A program made the position numbers and the translations under genes. A stretch of DNA of 64,000 nt from contig NZ_FNTG01000002.1 of NCBI RefSeq assembly GCF_900104795.1, positions 1,736,001 to 1,800,000 on the forward strand. The letters run 5' to 3'. This stretch comes from Burkholderia sp. WP9. GTDB lineage: Bacteria > Pseudomonadota > Gammaproteobacteria > Burkholderiales > Burkholderiaceae. Below are positions 25,526 to 33,491 of this stretch, in pieces; the stretch's first letter is position 1; each line of letters starts with the position of its first letter. Under the pieces are notes generated by a model that was given only the letters and a program-made list of their open reading frames with translations, did not search any database and was not told the DNA's origin.

Positions 25526-26548
25526 ATGCACGAGTACCCTCCCCGAATTGCACGTCGTCGATGTCTCGCTGTTGCCACTCTGGGCGCCGCCGCGCTCGGC
25601 GCACTGACAGTTAGCATGCCTGCTGATGCATTTCCACAGTGCACGGTCACCGGGAACGGATCCGTCGACTTTGGCACGATAACGGTGCCGCACGATGCGC
25701 CAATTGGTTCATCGATTGGTCCGCCCGTGTCCATCACGTTGTTGGTAAGCTGTCCGCGCAATGACTATGATGGCGGACACGGCTATTTTCTCCAGTACGC
25801 CGCCTACGCAGGTGTAAACGCATCCGTGCGCGATGTGTGGGATACGAGCTTGACGGGCATCGGAGTCCGGGTCACCGACGTCACTTATAACAACGCAATT
25901 CTGTCGCGTACACGGGAGGGGGATTTTGCGCCGGCCGTCGGGTCCGGGGTAACGTATAACGCCAACTATGTTTTCACATTTCAACTCGTGAAAACCTCGG
26001 CTGAAGCAAGCAACGGACAAATCCTCAACCTCGTGTTGGCGTTGCTGAAAAGTCACGACATTAGTCACAATGTCGACTCCGCGCCTCTCAACACTTTGTC
26101 GATCGGTACAGCGACAATCGCCGCGAGTACCTGCGACGTGACGACGCCGTCTCTCAGCGTCTCGCTACCGCCGGTCGCTGCGAATGCATTTCCCGCGCGG
26201 GGTGCAACGGCCGGCAATACGAATTTCAGCATTGGTCTGTCCTGCCAGCCTGGCGCCAACGTTTTCGTTACGCTGACCGACGCTACCGATCCGGGCAACA
26301 CAACGAGCAGTTTGACACTCACCGGCGATTCGACCGCCTCGGGCGTCAATCTCCGTGTGCTGGACAGTAACGGATCGCCGGTCAGTTTCGGACCGGACTC
26401 GGCTGCACCGGGTACGACAAATCAATGGCTGGTCGGCCCGTCAGCGACCACAACCGGCATCCCGCTCACGGCACAATACGTTTCAACCGGCAAGGTTTCA
26501 CCTGGCACGGTAAAGGGGCTGATGACCTTTACATTGAGCTATCAATAG
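25526..26548 (+). CDS. Orphan fimbrial adhesin-like protein
   Basis: A 340-residue exported protein. A Tat-like or Sec signal (RIARRRCLAVATLGAAALGALTVS) ends near residue 35. The mature protein starts FPQCTVTGNGSVDFGTITVP, like the first strand of a fimbrial domain. It has four mature Cys, two in each half, and ends with the donor-strand-like KGLMTFTLSYQ typical of chaperone-usher pilins. The length suits a two-domain tip adhesin. No chaperone or usher is adjacent; those genes lie 7 kb further on. A broken gene of the same type sits in that cluster. Base composition is slightly lower in GC than its neighbours. Confidence 0.8.
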   Translation: MHEYPPRIARRRCLAVATLGAAALGALTVSMPADAFPQCTVTGNGSVDFGTITVPHDAPIGSSIGPPVSITLLVSCPRNDYDGGHGYFLQYAAYAGVNASVRDVWDTSLTGIGVRVTDVTYNNAILSRTREGDFAPAVGSGVTYNANYVFTFQLVKTSAEASNGQILNLVLALLKSHDISHNVDSAPLNTLSIGTATIAASTCDVTTPSLSVSLPPVAANAFPARGATAGNTNFSIGLSCQPGANVFVTLTDATDPGNTTSSLTLTGDSTASGVNLRVLDSNGSPVSFGPDSAAPGTTNQWLVGPSATTTGIPLTAQYVSTGKVSPGTVKGLMTFTLSYQ

Positions 26549-26657
26549 GCCAAGCACCCGGGCTCGAAACCGGACCGCTCCCGCACATGGTTTAGAATGG
26601 CGACCCTCTCAAAAATCACGCCGCATGGGTTCGCTCATGCGCGCCCATCGATAAGCA

Positions 26658-27203
26658 ATGGCGAAACTTCTGACCGATTCCGAATTCCAGCGTTTTTCCG
26701 AACTCCAGCAGAAGCAGTCGAGCTTCACGATCACGCCTGAAGAAGCCGACGAACTGCGCGACATCGTCGCTCACGCGCAAAAGCGGCGCGACGATCGCGC
26801 GGCGGCGATGCAAAGCATCGAGACCTTTATTCAGCAATTCGACATCAGCCCGGACGAGCTGTTTTCGCCGGAGCAGATCGGCGAGGCCGCGCGCACATAT
26901 GGCCTGATTCCGGCCGCGAAGAAAGAACGCGTGCTGCCGCCGCAATTCACGTTCAACGGCAAGCCGTACCAGTGGACGGCGCGTCCGCTGCCGGACGATA
27001 TTCGCGTGCCGCTGTTCGATGCGTTCAAGGCCGGTGAGTCGGTCAAGTCGTTCATCGCGACGCCGAAGGATGCGAGCCGTTGCGCTGCGACCATTGCGCG
27101 CCTGGAGCGTGAGACCGGCGCGGTGTATGGCGATGCGTGGCTTGAAGAACTGTCGGTGACGCGCACGCAAGTTGACGAAGCTGCGGCCAAGCTGGCGGCC
27201 TGA
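26658..27203 (+). CDS. Conserved hypothetical protein
   Basis: A 181-residue soluble protein. The first 60 residues are predicted helical and charged (FSELQQKQSSFTITPEEADELRDIVAHAQKRRDD). A second part has FTFNGKPYQWTARPLPDDIRVPLFDAFKAG and FIATPKDASRCAATIARLERE. No motif lets me place it in a family. The coding bias is good, and the start MAKLLTDSEF is plausible although the ribosome-binding site is weak. Confidence 0.78.
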   Translation: MAKLLTDSEFQRFSELQQKQSSFTITPEEADELRDIVAHAQKRRDDRAAAMQSIETFIQQFDISPDELFSPEQIGEAARTYGLIPAAKKERVLPPQFTFNGKPYQWTARPLPDDIRVPLFDAFKAGESVKSFIATPKDASRCAATIARLERETGAVYGDAWLEELSVTRTQVDEAAAKLAA

Positions 27204-27350
27204 GGCGGTTTAGCTCATTCACGCTTCCTGCGGCGAGATGCCTCCAGCGCCTCTCGCCGCTTAGATCACAGCTTCGATCACCGCTGCGATTGCCGCAGTT
27301 GCCGCGCCGCGCCGCCGACCCGCTGTACCGGCGACGCGACGGTGATCCAT

Positions 27351-29780
27351 TTAACTCTGCACCGTTGGCGCACCGCCTTCCGCGCTTGCGTCGGCCGGTT
27401 CATCCAGCGCCATACGAAAGCCAACGACACCCGGATCCTCCGTCCGCGTAATCGTAAAGCCGCAAGCTTTGGCGAGCGAGATCATCGCCACATTCTCGCG
27501 CAGTGCCTCGCCGATCAGCCAATGCGTGCCGCGCGCCCGCGCGTATTTGATGATCCGGTCCATCAGCAATTGGCCGAGACGCCGGCCTTTCTGGTCCGAG
27601 CGCACCGCCACCGCGAATTCGGCCGTTTCGTTGTCGGGATCGGCGACCGCGCGCACCACGCCCAGTGTCCGCGAGAAACCTTCTTCGCTTCGCACGGTGG
27701 CGATCAGCGCCATTTCGCGGTCGTAGTCGATCTGCGTCATGCGCGCGAGTTGCGAGTGGTCGAAGCTGCTCACCGCGCCGAAAAATCGCAGGCGCAAATC
27801 TTCGGGCGTCATCGCTTCGACGAAGTCATGATGCGCGGCCTCGTCTTCCGGACGAATGGGCCGCACCGTCACCCGCAAACCCTGCCAGTCCAGCGTTTCT
27901 TCGAAGCGGCGCGGATACGGCACGATCGCGAGGCGGCTGCGCTTCGCCGCGACGCTCAAGGAAGGATCGACCACCGTCACCTGATCGCGATACACCCTGA
28001 GCGTCAGCGTAAGTCCGACGAGTTCCTTGACGTCGCACACGGCTTGCGAGAGCCCCGTGAGCGCGGCCAATGCCGGTTCCGGCGCAACCAGCCGCGCGTA
28101 GTGCGAGCGCGCGACGATGTCACGTGCGAGCATGGGATTGAGCGGCGGCAAGCCGTAAACCCGCAGCGGCTCGGCCAGGCCATCAACCGACGGCGCCGTG
28201 AAGCGGAATACGGGGCCGAAGTTGTCGTCGTCGTGAAGTTCGACGATGAGGTCGACTACGGGCTTGCCGGCTGATCCAGAGCTGGCTTCCGTGCCATCGG
28301 CGGCCTGCGGCGCAGTCTCCACCCGCAATCCGAATCGCTCCAGAAACCGCGCCGCTGCTTCGCCGGTGAGTTGGTGCTCACCTGCGGCGAGCGCTTCGCG
28401 TGCCTGTGCTTGAGCCGCGTCGATTGCGGCGGGGATTTGCGCCGGCAAACCCTCGGGCGTCTGCATCAGCAGTTCGCGTCCCATCCGATAATCGACCAGC
28501 CGCGCGAAGGCGCGCGCCAGCCGCTGCGGTGTCGTATGAACGGGAATGCCCTGCGCATGGAGCGCGTCGCGCGTGGCGGCATCCACGCCGCCGAAAAAGC
28601 ACGCGAGCAAACCGCGATACGCGAAGCGCTGATTCGCGATCAAGGCTTGCGCCACTTCGCCCACCGGTGCGCTGTGCGTCGACGCATGCACGACGAAAGC
28701 CGTGCCCGTACTCCGCTGGTTCGCCAGCAGTTCGAGGGCGGTCCCGAAGTGCTCGGGGCGCGCGTCGTCGCCGAGCCGCAGTGGATTGCCGCCGATCGCA
28801 TGCGGCAATGCCTGTTTCAATGCCTCGGACGCTTCGTCGGGCCACGGCGCGAGCGTGTCGCCGGCCGCCGCGAAGGCATCGCAGGCGAGCGTGGCGAGGC
28901 CGCTGTCGCTCGTAATCAGTGTGGCCGTTGCACCCGCCGCCACGCGGCCCACGCCCAGCGTCTCGATTTCGTCGAGCAGATCGTCGAGCGAGTCGACCCG
29001 CACCATGCCCGCACGGCGGAACGCAGCGGTGTAGAGTCCGTCGGCGGGATCGGCGCGGCCGGAGCGCAGCGCCAGCACCGGCTTGTTGCGCGCCGCCGCG
29101 CGAGCGGCCGACATGAACTTGCGCGCCGCGCGCACGCTGTCCAGTTCGAGCAGGATGGCGCGTGTGCCGGGGTCGCTGGCCAGATAGTCGAGCACGTCGC
29201 CCGCGTCCACGTCCGCCTCGCCGCCGAGCGCCACGGCGTGCGAAAAGCCGAGGCCGCGCGCCCGCGCCCAGCCGAGCACGGCATTGGTCAGCGCGTTCGA
29301 CTGCGATACCCACGCGACGCCGCCCGCCTTCACCGTGCACGACGGCGCGCCCAGATGCGCGCGCAGCGCCGGCGACACCACGCCGAGACTGCCCGGCCCG
29401 ACGATCCGCAGCAGATTGGGCCGCGCTGCCGAGAGCGCATGCCGCAGCGCGAGCCGGTCGTCATCGCTGCGCACCTCGCCGACAATGATCGCCGCGCGCG
29501 TGCCCAAGCCACCGAGCTGACGGATGATGCCCGGCCACGTCGCCGGCGGCGTGCAGATCACCGCGACTGTGGGCGCTTCCGGCAAGTCGCCGGTCTCGCC
29601 GATCACGGCATGGCCGCCGAGCGTCTGATACTTCGGATTGACAGGCCAGAGCGGCCCGTCGAAGCCTCCTTCCAGCACGCGCGTCCACACCATCGCGCCG
29701 GTGCTGCCGGGCCGCTCGGAGGCACCGATCACGGCGACGGATTTGGGTCGAAACAAGGCGTCGAGATTGCGAACGGTCAC
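27351..29780 (-). CDS. Pat-like protein: NDP-forming acyl-CoA synthetase fused to GNAT acetyltransferase
   Basis: An 809-residue fusion. Residues 1-130 are a CoA-binding Rossmann domain (PKSVAVIGASERPGSTG and VNPKYQTLGG), residues 140-450 the succinyl-CoA ligase-like domains, about 475-630 a remnant of the ATP-grasp domain and about 640-800 a GNAT acetyltransferase (VTVRPIRPEDEAAHHDFVEAM, RSDQKGRRLGQLLMDRIIKYA). Pat/PatZ proteins acetylate lysines of enzymes such as acetyl-CoA synthetase. The GTG at 29780 has TGGAGCG six bases upstream. The ATP-grasp part is clearly short: between RVETAPQA and FGPVFRF most of the nucleotide-binding lobe is absent. A LysR gene is divergent. Confidence 0.85.
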   Translation of the reverse strand: MTVRNLDALFRPKSVAVIGASERPGSTGAMVWTRVLEGGFDGPLWPVNPKYQTLGGHAVIGETGDLPEAPTVAVICTPPATWPGIIRQLGGLGTRAAIIVGEVRSDDDRLALRHALSAARPNLLRIVGPGSLGVVSPALRAHLGAPSCTVKAGGVAWVSQSNALTNAVLGWARARGLGFSHAVALGGEADVDAGDVLDYLASDPGTRAILLELDSVRAARKFMSAARAAARNKPVLALRSGRADPADGLYTAAFRRAGMVRVDSLDDLLDEIETLGVGRVAAGATATLITSDSGLATLACDAFAAAGDTLAPWPDEASEALKQALPHAIGGNPLRLGDDARPEHFGTALELLANQRSTGTAFVVHASTHSAPVGEVAQALIANQRFAYRGLLACFFGGVDAATRDALHAQGIPVHTTPQRLARAFARLVDYRMGRELLMQTPEGLPAQIPAAIDAAQAQAREALAAGEHQLTGEAAARFLERFGLRVETAPQAADGTEASSGSAGKPVVDLIVELHDDDNFGPVFRFTAPSVDGLAEPLRVYGLPPLNPMLARDIVARSHYARLVAPEPALAALTGLSQAVCDVKELVGLTLTLRVYRDQVTVVDPSLSVAAKRSRLAIVPYPRRFEETLDWQGLRVTVRPIRPEDEAAHHDFVEAMTPEDLRLRFFGAVSSFDHSQLARMTQIDYDREMALIATVRSEEGFSRTLGVVRAVADPDNETAEFAVAVRSDQKGRRLGQLLMDRIIKYARARGTHWLIGEALRENVAMISLAKACGFTITRTEDPGVVGFRMALDEPADASAEGGAPTVQS

Positions 29781-30176
29781 GGGCGCTCCAGGACTGGGGA
29801 CAGCGAGCCGCGTGGCGGCCGGGCATGCGTCTCCGTCAGCATAGGCGAAGTCGGGCGCTCGCGCGGCGCTTCTCGGCGAACACGTCGGTTGCGGCGCATC
29901 GCCGACGACAGCCCTGGGCGCGCAGCGGATATTTCTTATCGAGATCAAGCAAAATGACAGAGGCAAATGCGACAATCGCCAGGCCGCCACGATGGCGGCC
30001 TATTTTGAATAATCGCTGGCCCATGGTGATTCAAATCATGCGCGCAGGAGACGCTCGCAAGGACGTGTGCTTGAGAGACAACGCGCGGCTGGCGACGCAC
30101 CACGAACTCGATCCGCCGTTCCGCCCGATATCCGCCGGCCGGACTGTGGACGACTAAAAGCAATAGAAGGTGATTT
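29781..30176. other. Divergent intergenic region with a small hairpin
   Basis: This 396-base region lies between the Pat-like gene and a LysR gene. It contains AGGCCGCC-ACGAT-GGCGGCCT (29981-30001) followed by ATTTTG, which looks like a weak plus-strand terminator though no plus-strand gene lies before it. No coding sequence is evident. Confidence 0.5.
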
Positions 30177-31049
30177 ATGCGGCGCTTGCCATCGCTGATC
30201 GCGTTGCGCTTCTTTGAAGAGACGGCCCGTCACATGAGTTTCAATCGCGCGGCCATTGCACTGTGCGTGACCCAAGGCGCCGTGAGCCGGCAAATCAAGC
30301 TGCTCGAAGAATCGCTCGGCGCGAAACTGTTCGAGCGCGACCACAAGGGCATTCGTCTGACGCAAGCCGGGTTGCAATTGCTGCCGTGCCTGTCCGAAGC
30401 CTTCGACACGATCGAGCGCGGCTTTCGTCAGATTTCGGTGGCCAAGGGGCGGCGGCTCGTGCTCGCCGTGCCGCCCACTTTCGCCACGCAATGGTTTTCG
30501 CCGAGGCTCGGTTCGCTCGCGGTGGAGTTGCCCGACGTCGAACTGTCGGTTCGCACGGAAGCGCACGGCGACTTTCACTGTCAGATCCGCTTTGGCCGCC
30601 ACGCGCTGCCGGACGGGCATTCCGAATTGCTGATGACCGAGCGCCATGTGCTCGTGGGCACACCTCGCCTGCTCGATCAACCGCTCGACGCGCTGCTCGA
30701 ACGCATGCCGGCGTTGCATGTGCTGCATAACGACGCGCGGCTCGACCTGTGGCCGAACTGGCTCGCCAAGGCGGGCAGGCCCGCGCGTTACGCGGACAAC
30801 GGCATCGAGTTCTCGACACTCGAACAGGCGATTCGCGCGGCGAGCAAAGGCGCGGGCCTGGCGGTCGTGGACCGGAACATGATTGTGGAAGAATTGGCGG
30901 ACGGCAGACTCGCGCAGTTTTCGGATGTCGAAGTGAGCGGGCCGTTCGGCTACTGGCTCGATATTCCGCAACGGCACGTGGGGCTCGAACATGTGCAGGC
31001 GTTGGCGGGGTGGCTGCGGGAAGAGGTGTTGAAGCTGGACCCGCAATGA
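30177..31049 (+). CDS. LysR-family transcriptional regulator (GcvA-like)
   Basis: A 290-residue LysR protein. The N-terminal helix-turn-helix is LRFFEETARHMSFNRAAIALCVTQGAVSRQIKLLEESLGAKLFER. The effector domain begins LVLAVPPTFATQWFSPRL and contains GIEFSTLEQAIRAASKGAGLAVVDRNMI, as in the GcvA/AmpR subgroup. AGAAGGTGATTT precedes the ATG. It is divergent from the Pat-like gene, a common arrangement for a LysR regulator and its target, but no operator was identified. Confidence 0.9.
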   Translation: MRRLPSLIALRFFEETARHMSFNRAAIALCVTQGAVSRQIKLLEESLGAKLFERDHKGIRLTQAGLQLLPCLSEAFDTIERGFRQISVAKGRRLVLAVPPTFATQWFSPRLGSLAVELPDVELSVRTEAHGDFHCQIRFGRHALPDGHSELLMTERHVLVGTPRLLDQPLDALLERMPALHVLHNDARLDLWPNWLAKAGRPARYADNGIEFSTLEQAIRAASKGAGLAVVDRNMIVEELADGRLAQFSDVEVSGPFGYWLDIPQRHVGLEHVQALAGWLREEVLKLDPQ

Positions 31050-31077
31050 TGAACCAGCAGCAACCTTAGTGCCGTTA

Positions 31078-31113
31078 ACGCAAATGGCCCCGTTTTCACG
31101 GGGCCATTTGCGT
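31078..31113. terminator. Bidirectional terminator between LysR gene and prfC
   Basis: ACGCAAATGGCCCCG and CGGGGCCATTTGCGT form a perfect 15-bp stem with loop TTTTCA. It separates two convergent genes. There is only a short T run on either side. Confidence 0.75.
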
Positions 31114-31154
31114 TGCATTGCCGTGCGTTGCGCCCGACTACGGGCGCCACAGAC

Positions 31155-32756
31155 TTACATCGCCTTCTTGAACGGCGCGCCCGAATGCTCGCGCAATTCG
31201 TTGAACACGATCTTCGGCCAAGCCTTCTGCGCGACTTCGATCTCGGACACGTGCGAAGCAAGATAAGTCGGCGCATCCGACGCGTCGAGCGCAATGCGCG
31301 CCGCGTACGAATCGGTGAAGCGGCGCAGTTCGGCCGGATCGTCGCAGGTTACCCAGCGCGACATGCGGTAGCGCGCCGGCGCCATACGCACGTCAACCTT
31401 ATATTCGGTCGACAAACGGTGCGACACCACTTCAAACTGCAGTTGGCCGACCGCACCGAGAATCATCAAGCCGCCCACTTCCGGGCGGAACACCTGAATC
31501 GCGCCTTCCTCGCCGAGTTGCTTGAGCGCCTCGCCGAGCTGCTTGGCGCGCATCGGGTCGACCACTTCCACCGTCTGGAAAATCTCCGGCGCGAAGAACG
31601 GCAGGCCGACGAACTGCAACTGCTCGCCTTCGGTCAGCGTGTCGCCGAGACTCAGCGTGCCGTGATTCGGAATACCGATGATGTCGCCCGGATACGCCTC
31701 GCTCACCGTCTCACGACGCTGCGACAGGAACGTCACCACGTTGTTCGCACGGAACGTCTTGTTCGTGCGCGTCACCTTCACAGCCATGCCGCGTTCGAAA
31801 TGCCCCGAGCACACGCGGATGAATGCCACACGGTCGCGGTGCGCCAGGTCCATGTTCGCCTGCACCTTGAACACGACACCGGTGAACTTGGGCTCGTCCG
31901 GCATGACCGGACGCTGCACGGTCATGCGCATGGAGGGCGGCGGCGCCAGATCGACCAGCGCGTCGAGAATTTCCTTCACGCCGAAGTTGTTGATCGCCGA
32001 GCCAAACAGCACGGGCGACTGCTGACCGGCGAGGAACTGCTCGCGATCGAAATCCGGCGAAGCGCCGGTGATCAGATCGATCTCTTCCTTCGCCTTGATC
32101 CAGGCATGGCCGAAGCGGCGTTCGCCTTCTTCGTCGCTCGGCGCTTGCAGCGTTTCCACTTCGCCGCCAGCCTTGTCCTGGCCCGCGCGGAAAATGCGCA
32201 CCTGATCGCGCTGGATGTCGTAGACACCCTGGAAGTCCTTGCCCATGCCGATCGGCCACGTGAACGGCACGGCGGCGACGCCCAGATGCTGTTCGATTTC
32301 GTCGAGCAGTTCGAGCGGTTCGCGCACTTCGCGGTCGAGCTTGTTGATGAAGGTGACGATCGGCGTCTTACGGCTGCGGCAGACTTCGAGCAGCTTGAGC
32401 GTTTGCGCTTCGACGCCGTTCGCGCCGTCGATCACCATCACGGCGGCGTCGACCGCGGTCAGCACGCGGTAGGTGTCTTCAGAGAAGTCTTCGTGGCCCG
32501 GCGTGTCGAGCAGATTGATAACGGCGTCGCCGTACTCGAACTGCATCACCGAGCTCGCCACCGAAATGCCCCGCTGCTTTTCGATCTCCATCCAGTCGGA
32601 CGTCGCGTAGCGGTTGCTCTTGCGGCCCTTCACAGTACCGGCGATCTGAATCGCGCCCGAGAACAGCAGCAGCTTTTCCGTGAGCGTGGTCTTACCCGCA
32701 TCCGGGTGGGAAATGACCGCGAACGTGCGGCGGCGTTTGAGTTCGGAGACTGACAT
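31155..32756 (-). CDS. prfC: Peptide chain release factor 3
   Basis: A 533-residue translational GTPase that recycles RF1/RF2 from the ribosome. The G motifs are intact: SHPDAGKTTLTEK (G1), RGISVASSV (G2), LLDTPGHEDFSEDTYR (G3), FINKLDRE (G4) and SAINNFGVKEIL (G5). The domain order and length match RF3. The start MSVSELKRRRTF is the family start. The gene stands alone between the LysR gene and the fimbrial locus. Confidence 0.96.
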   Translation of the reverse strand: MSVSELKRRRTFAVISHPDAGKTTLTEKLLLFSGAIQIAGTVKGRKSNRYATSDWMEIEKQRGISVASSVMQFEYGDAVINLLDTPGHEDFSEDTYRVLTAVDAAVMVIDGANGVEAQTLKLLEVCRSRKTPIVTFINKLDREVREPLELLDEIEQHLGVAAVPFTWPIGMGKDFQGVYDIQRDQVRIFRAGQDKAGGEVETLQAPSDEEGERRFGHAWIKAKEEIDLITGASPDFDREQFLAGQQSPVLFGSAINNFGVKEILDALVDLAPPPSMRMTVQRPVMPDEPKFTGVVFKVQANMDLAHRDRVAFIRVCSGHFERGMAVKVTRTNKTFRANNVVTFLSQRRETVSEAYPGDIIGIPNHGTLSLGDTLTEGEQLQFVGLPFFAPEIFQTVEVVDPMRAKQLGEALKQLGEEGAIQVFRPEVGGLMILGAVGQLQFEVVSHRLSTEYKVDVRMAPARYRMSRWVTCDDPAELRRFTDSYAARIALDASDAPTYLASHVSEIEVAQKAWPKIVFNELREHSGAPFKKAM

Positions 32757-33042
32757 CGGGTCTGGCGGTCACGGATAGGGGTTCGGGCGGTTCCCGGCGG
32801 CTTGTGGCTGCCGGTGTGCCACGCCTTGCGCGGCGGCGTCGAGCTGCGGGAGTTGGGCCGGCGGCCCGCGTCACAATGACAACTCGACCGCGTCGGAAAC
32901 AGGTCACGAACGAGCGTTCGACAATACGGGAATCGCCAGCGCAGAACAGCGCAGGGAACGAATGATACACGTCATGGGGACCGGCGTATCGAAAAGGGGC
33001 AGGTGCGGCGGAGAAGCGGCAGGCGGGTCTGCCCCAGGAGGC

Positions 33043-33391
33043 CTACTGATAGGACATCGTGAAAGTGGCCAGCGCTCTGATCGAGCCTGCCTCCACATCT
33101 CCCGTTCGGCCAAAGCGTAGCAGTCGTCTCTACCGGTGCTGAATCGTCAAATCTGCAGGGCATCTGAAACTGTGTTGGCGCAAGCGTGGCAATCGTCGCA
33201 CCAACCGTTGGATTGGCAGGCACGGAGATCGATCCCGCGCTGATTATGTTGTTTGCACCGCTTGCATTACAGATAAGCACTGCGTGAGCTGCCCTGGCCG
33301 CGAACAAATTGAAAACGAGTAATAACATGAGGCACCCGACGATCCGAATGCGCGAACGGCGGTCGCGCCGCGCAACGGTCGCACAGAACAA
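33043..33391 (-). pseudogene. Degenerate fimbrial tip-adhesin gene
   Basis: Downstream of the usher, at the usual adhesin position, one frame encodes a signal-like LMLLLVFNLFAARAAHA and a fimbrial N terminus (VLICNASGANNIISAGSISVPANPTVGATI ... PCRFDD). The same frame then becomes unrelated sequence. A different frame in the next 60 bases encodes GDVEAGSIRALATFTMSYQ and a stop, a typical pilin C terminus. The pieces therefore belong to one adhesin gene that lost its middle and its frame. The only in-frame start is a TTG. It resembles the intact orphan adhesin at 25526 in its ends. Confidence 0.75.
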
Positions 33392-33491
33392 TGCCTCATA
33401 GACTGTCGCTTTTCGACTGCAAAGTTGCAGACAAGATTTGAACGCTGAGATTCAATCACCCTTCGAATTCAGTTGCTGAGTACTACGGCAA

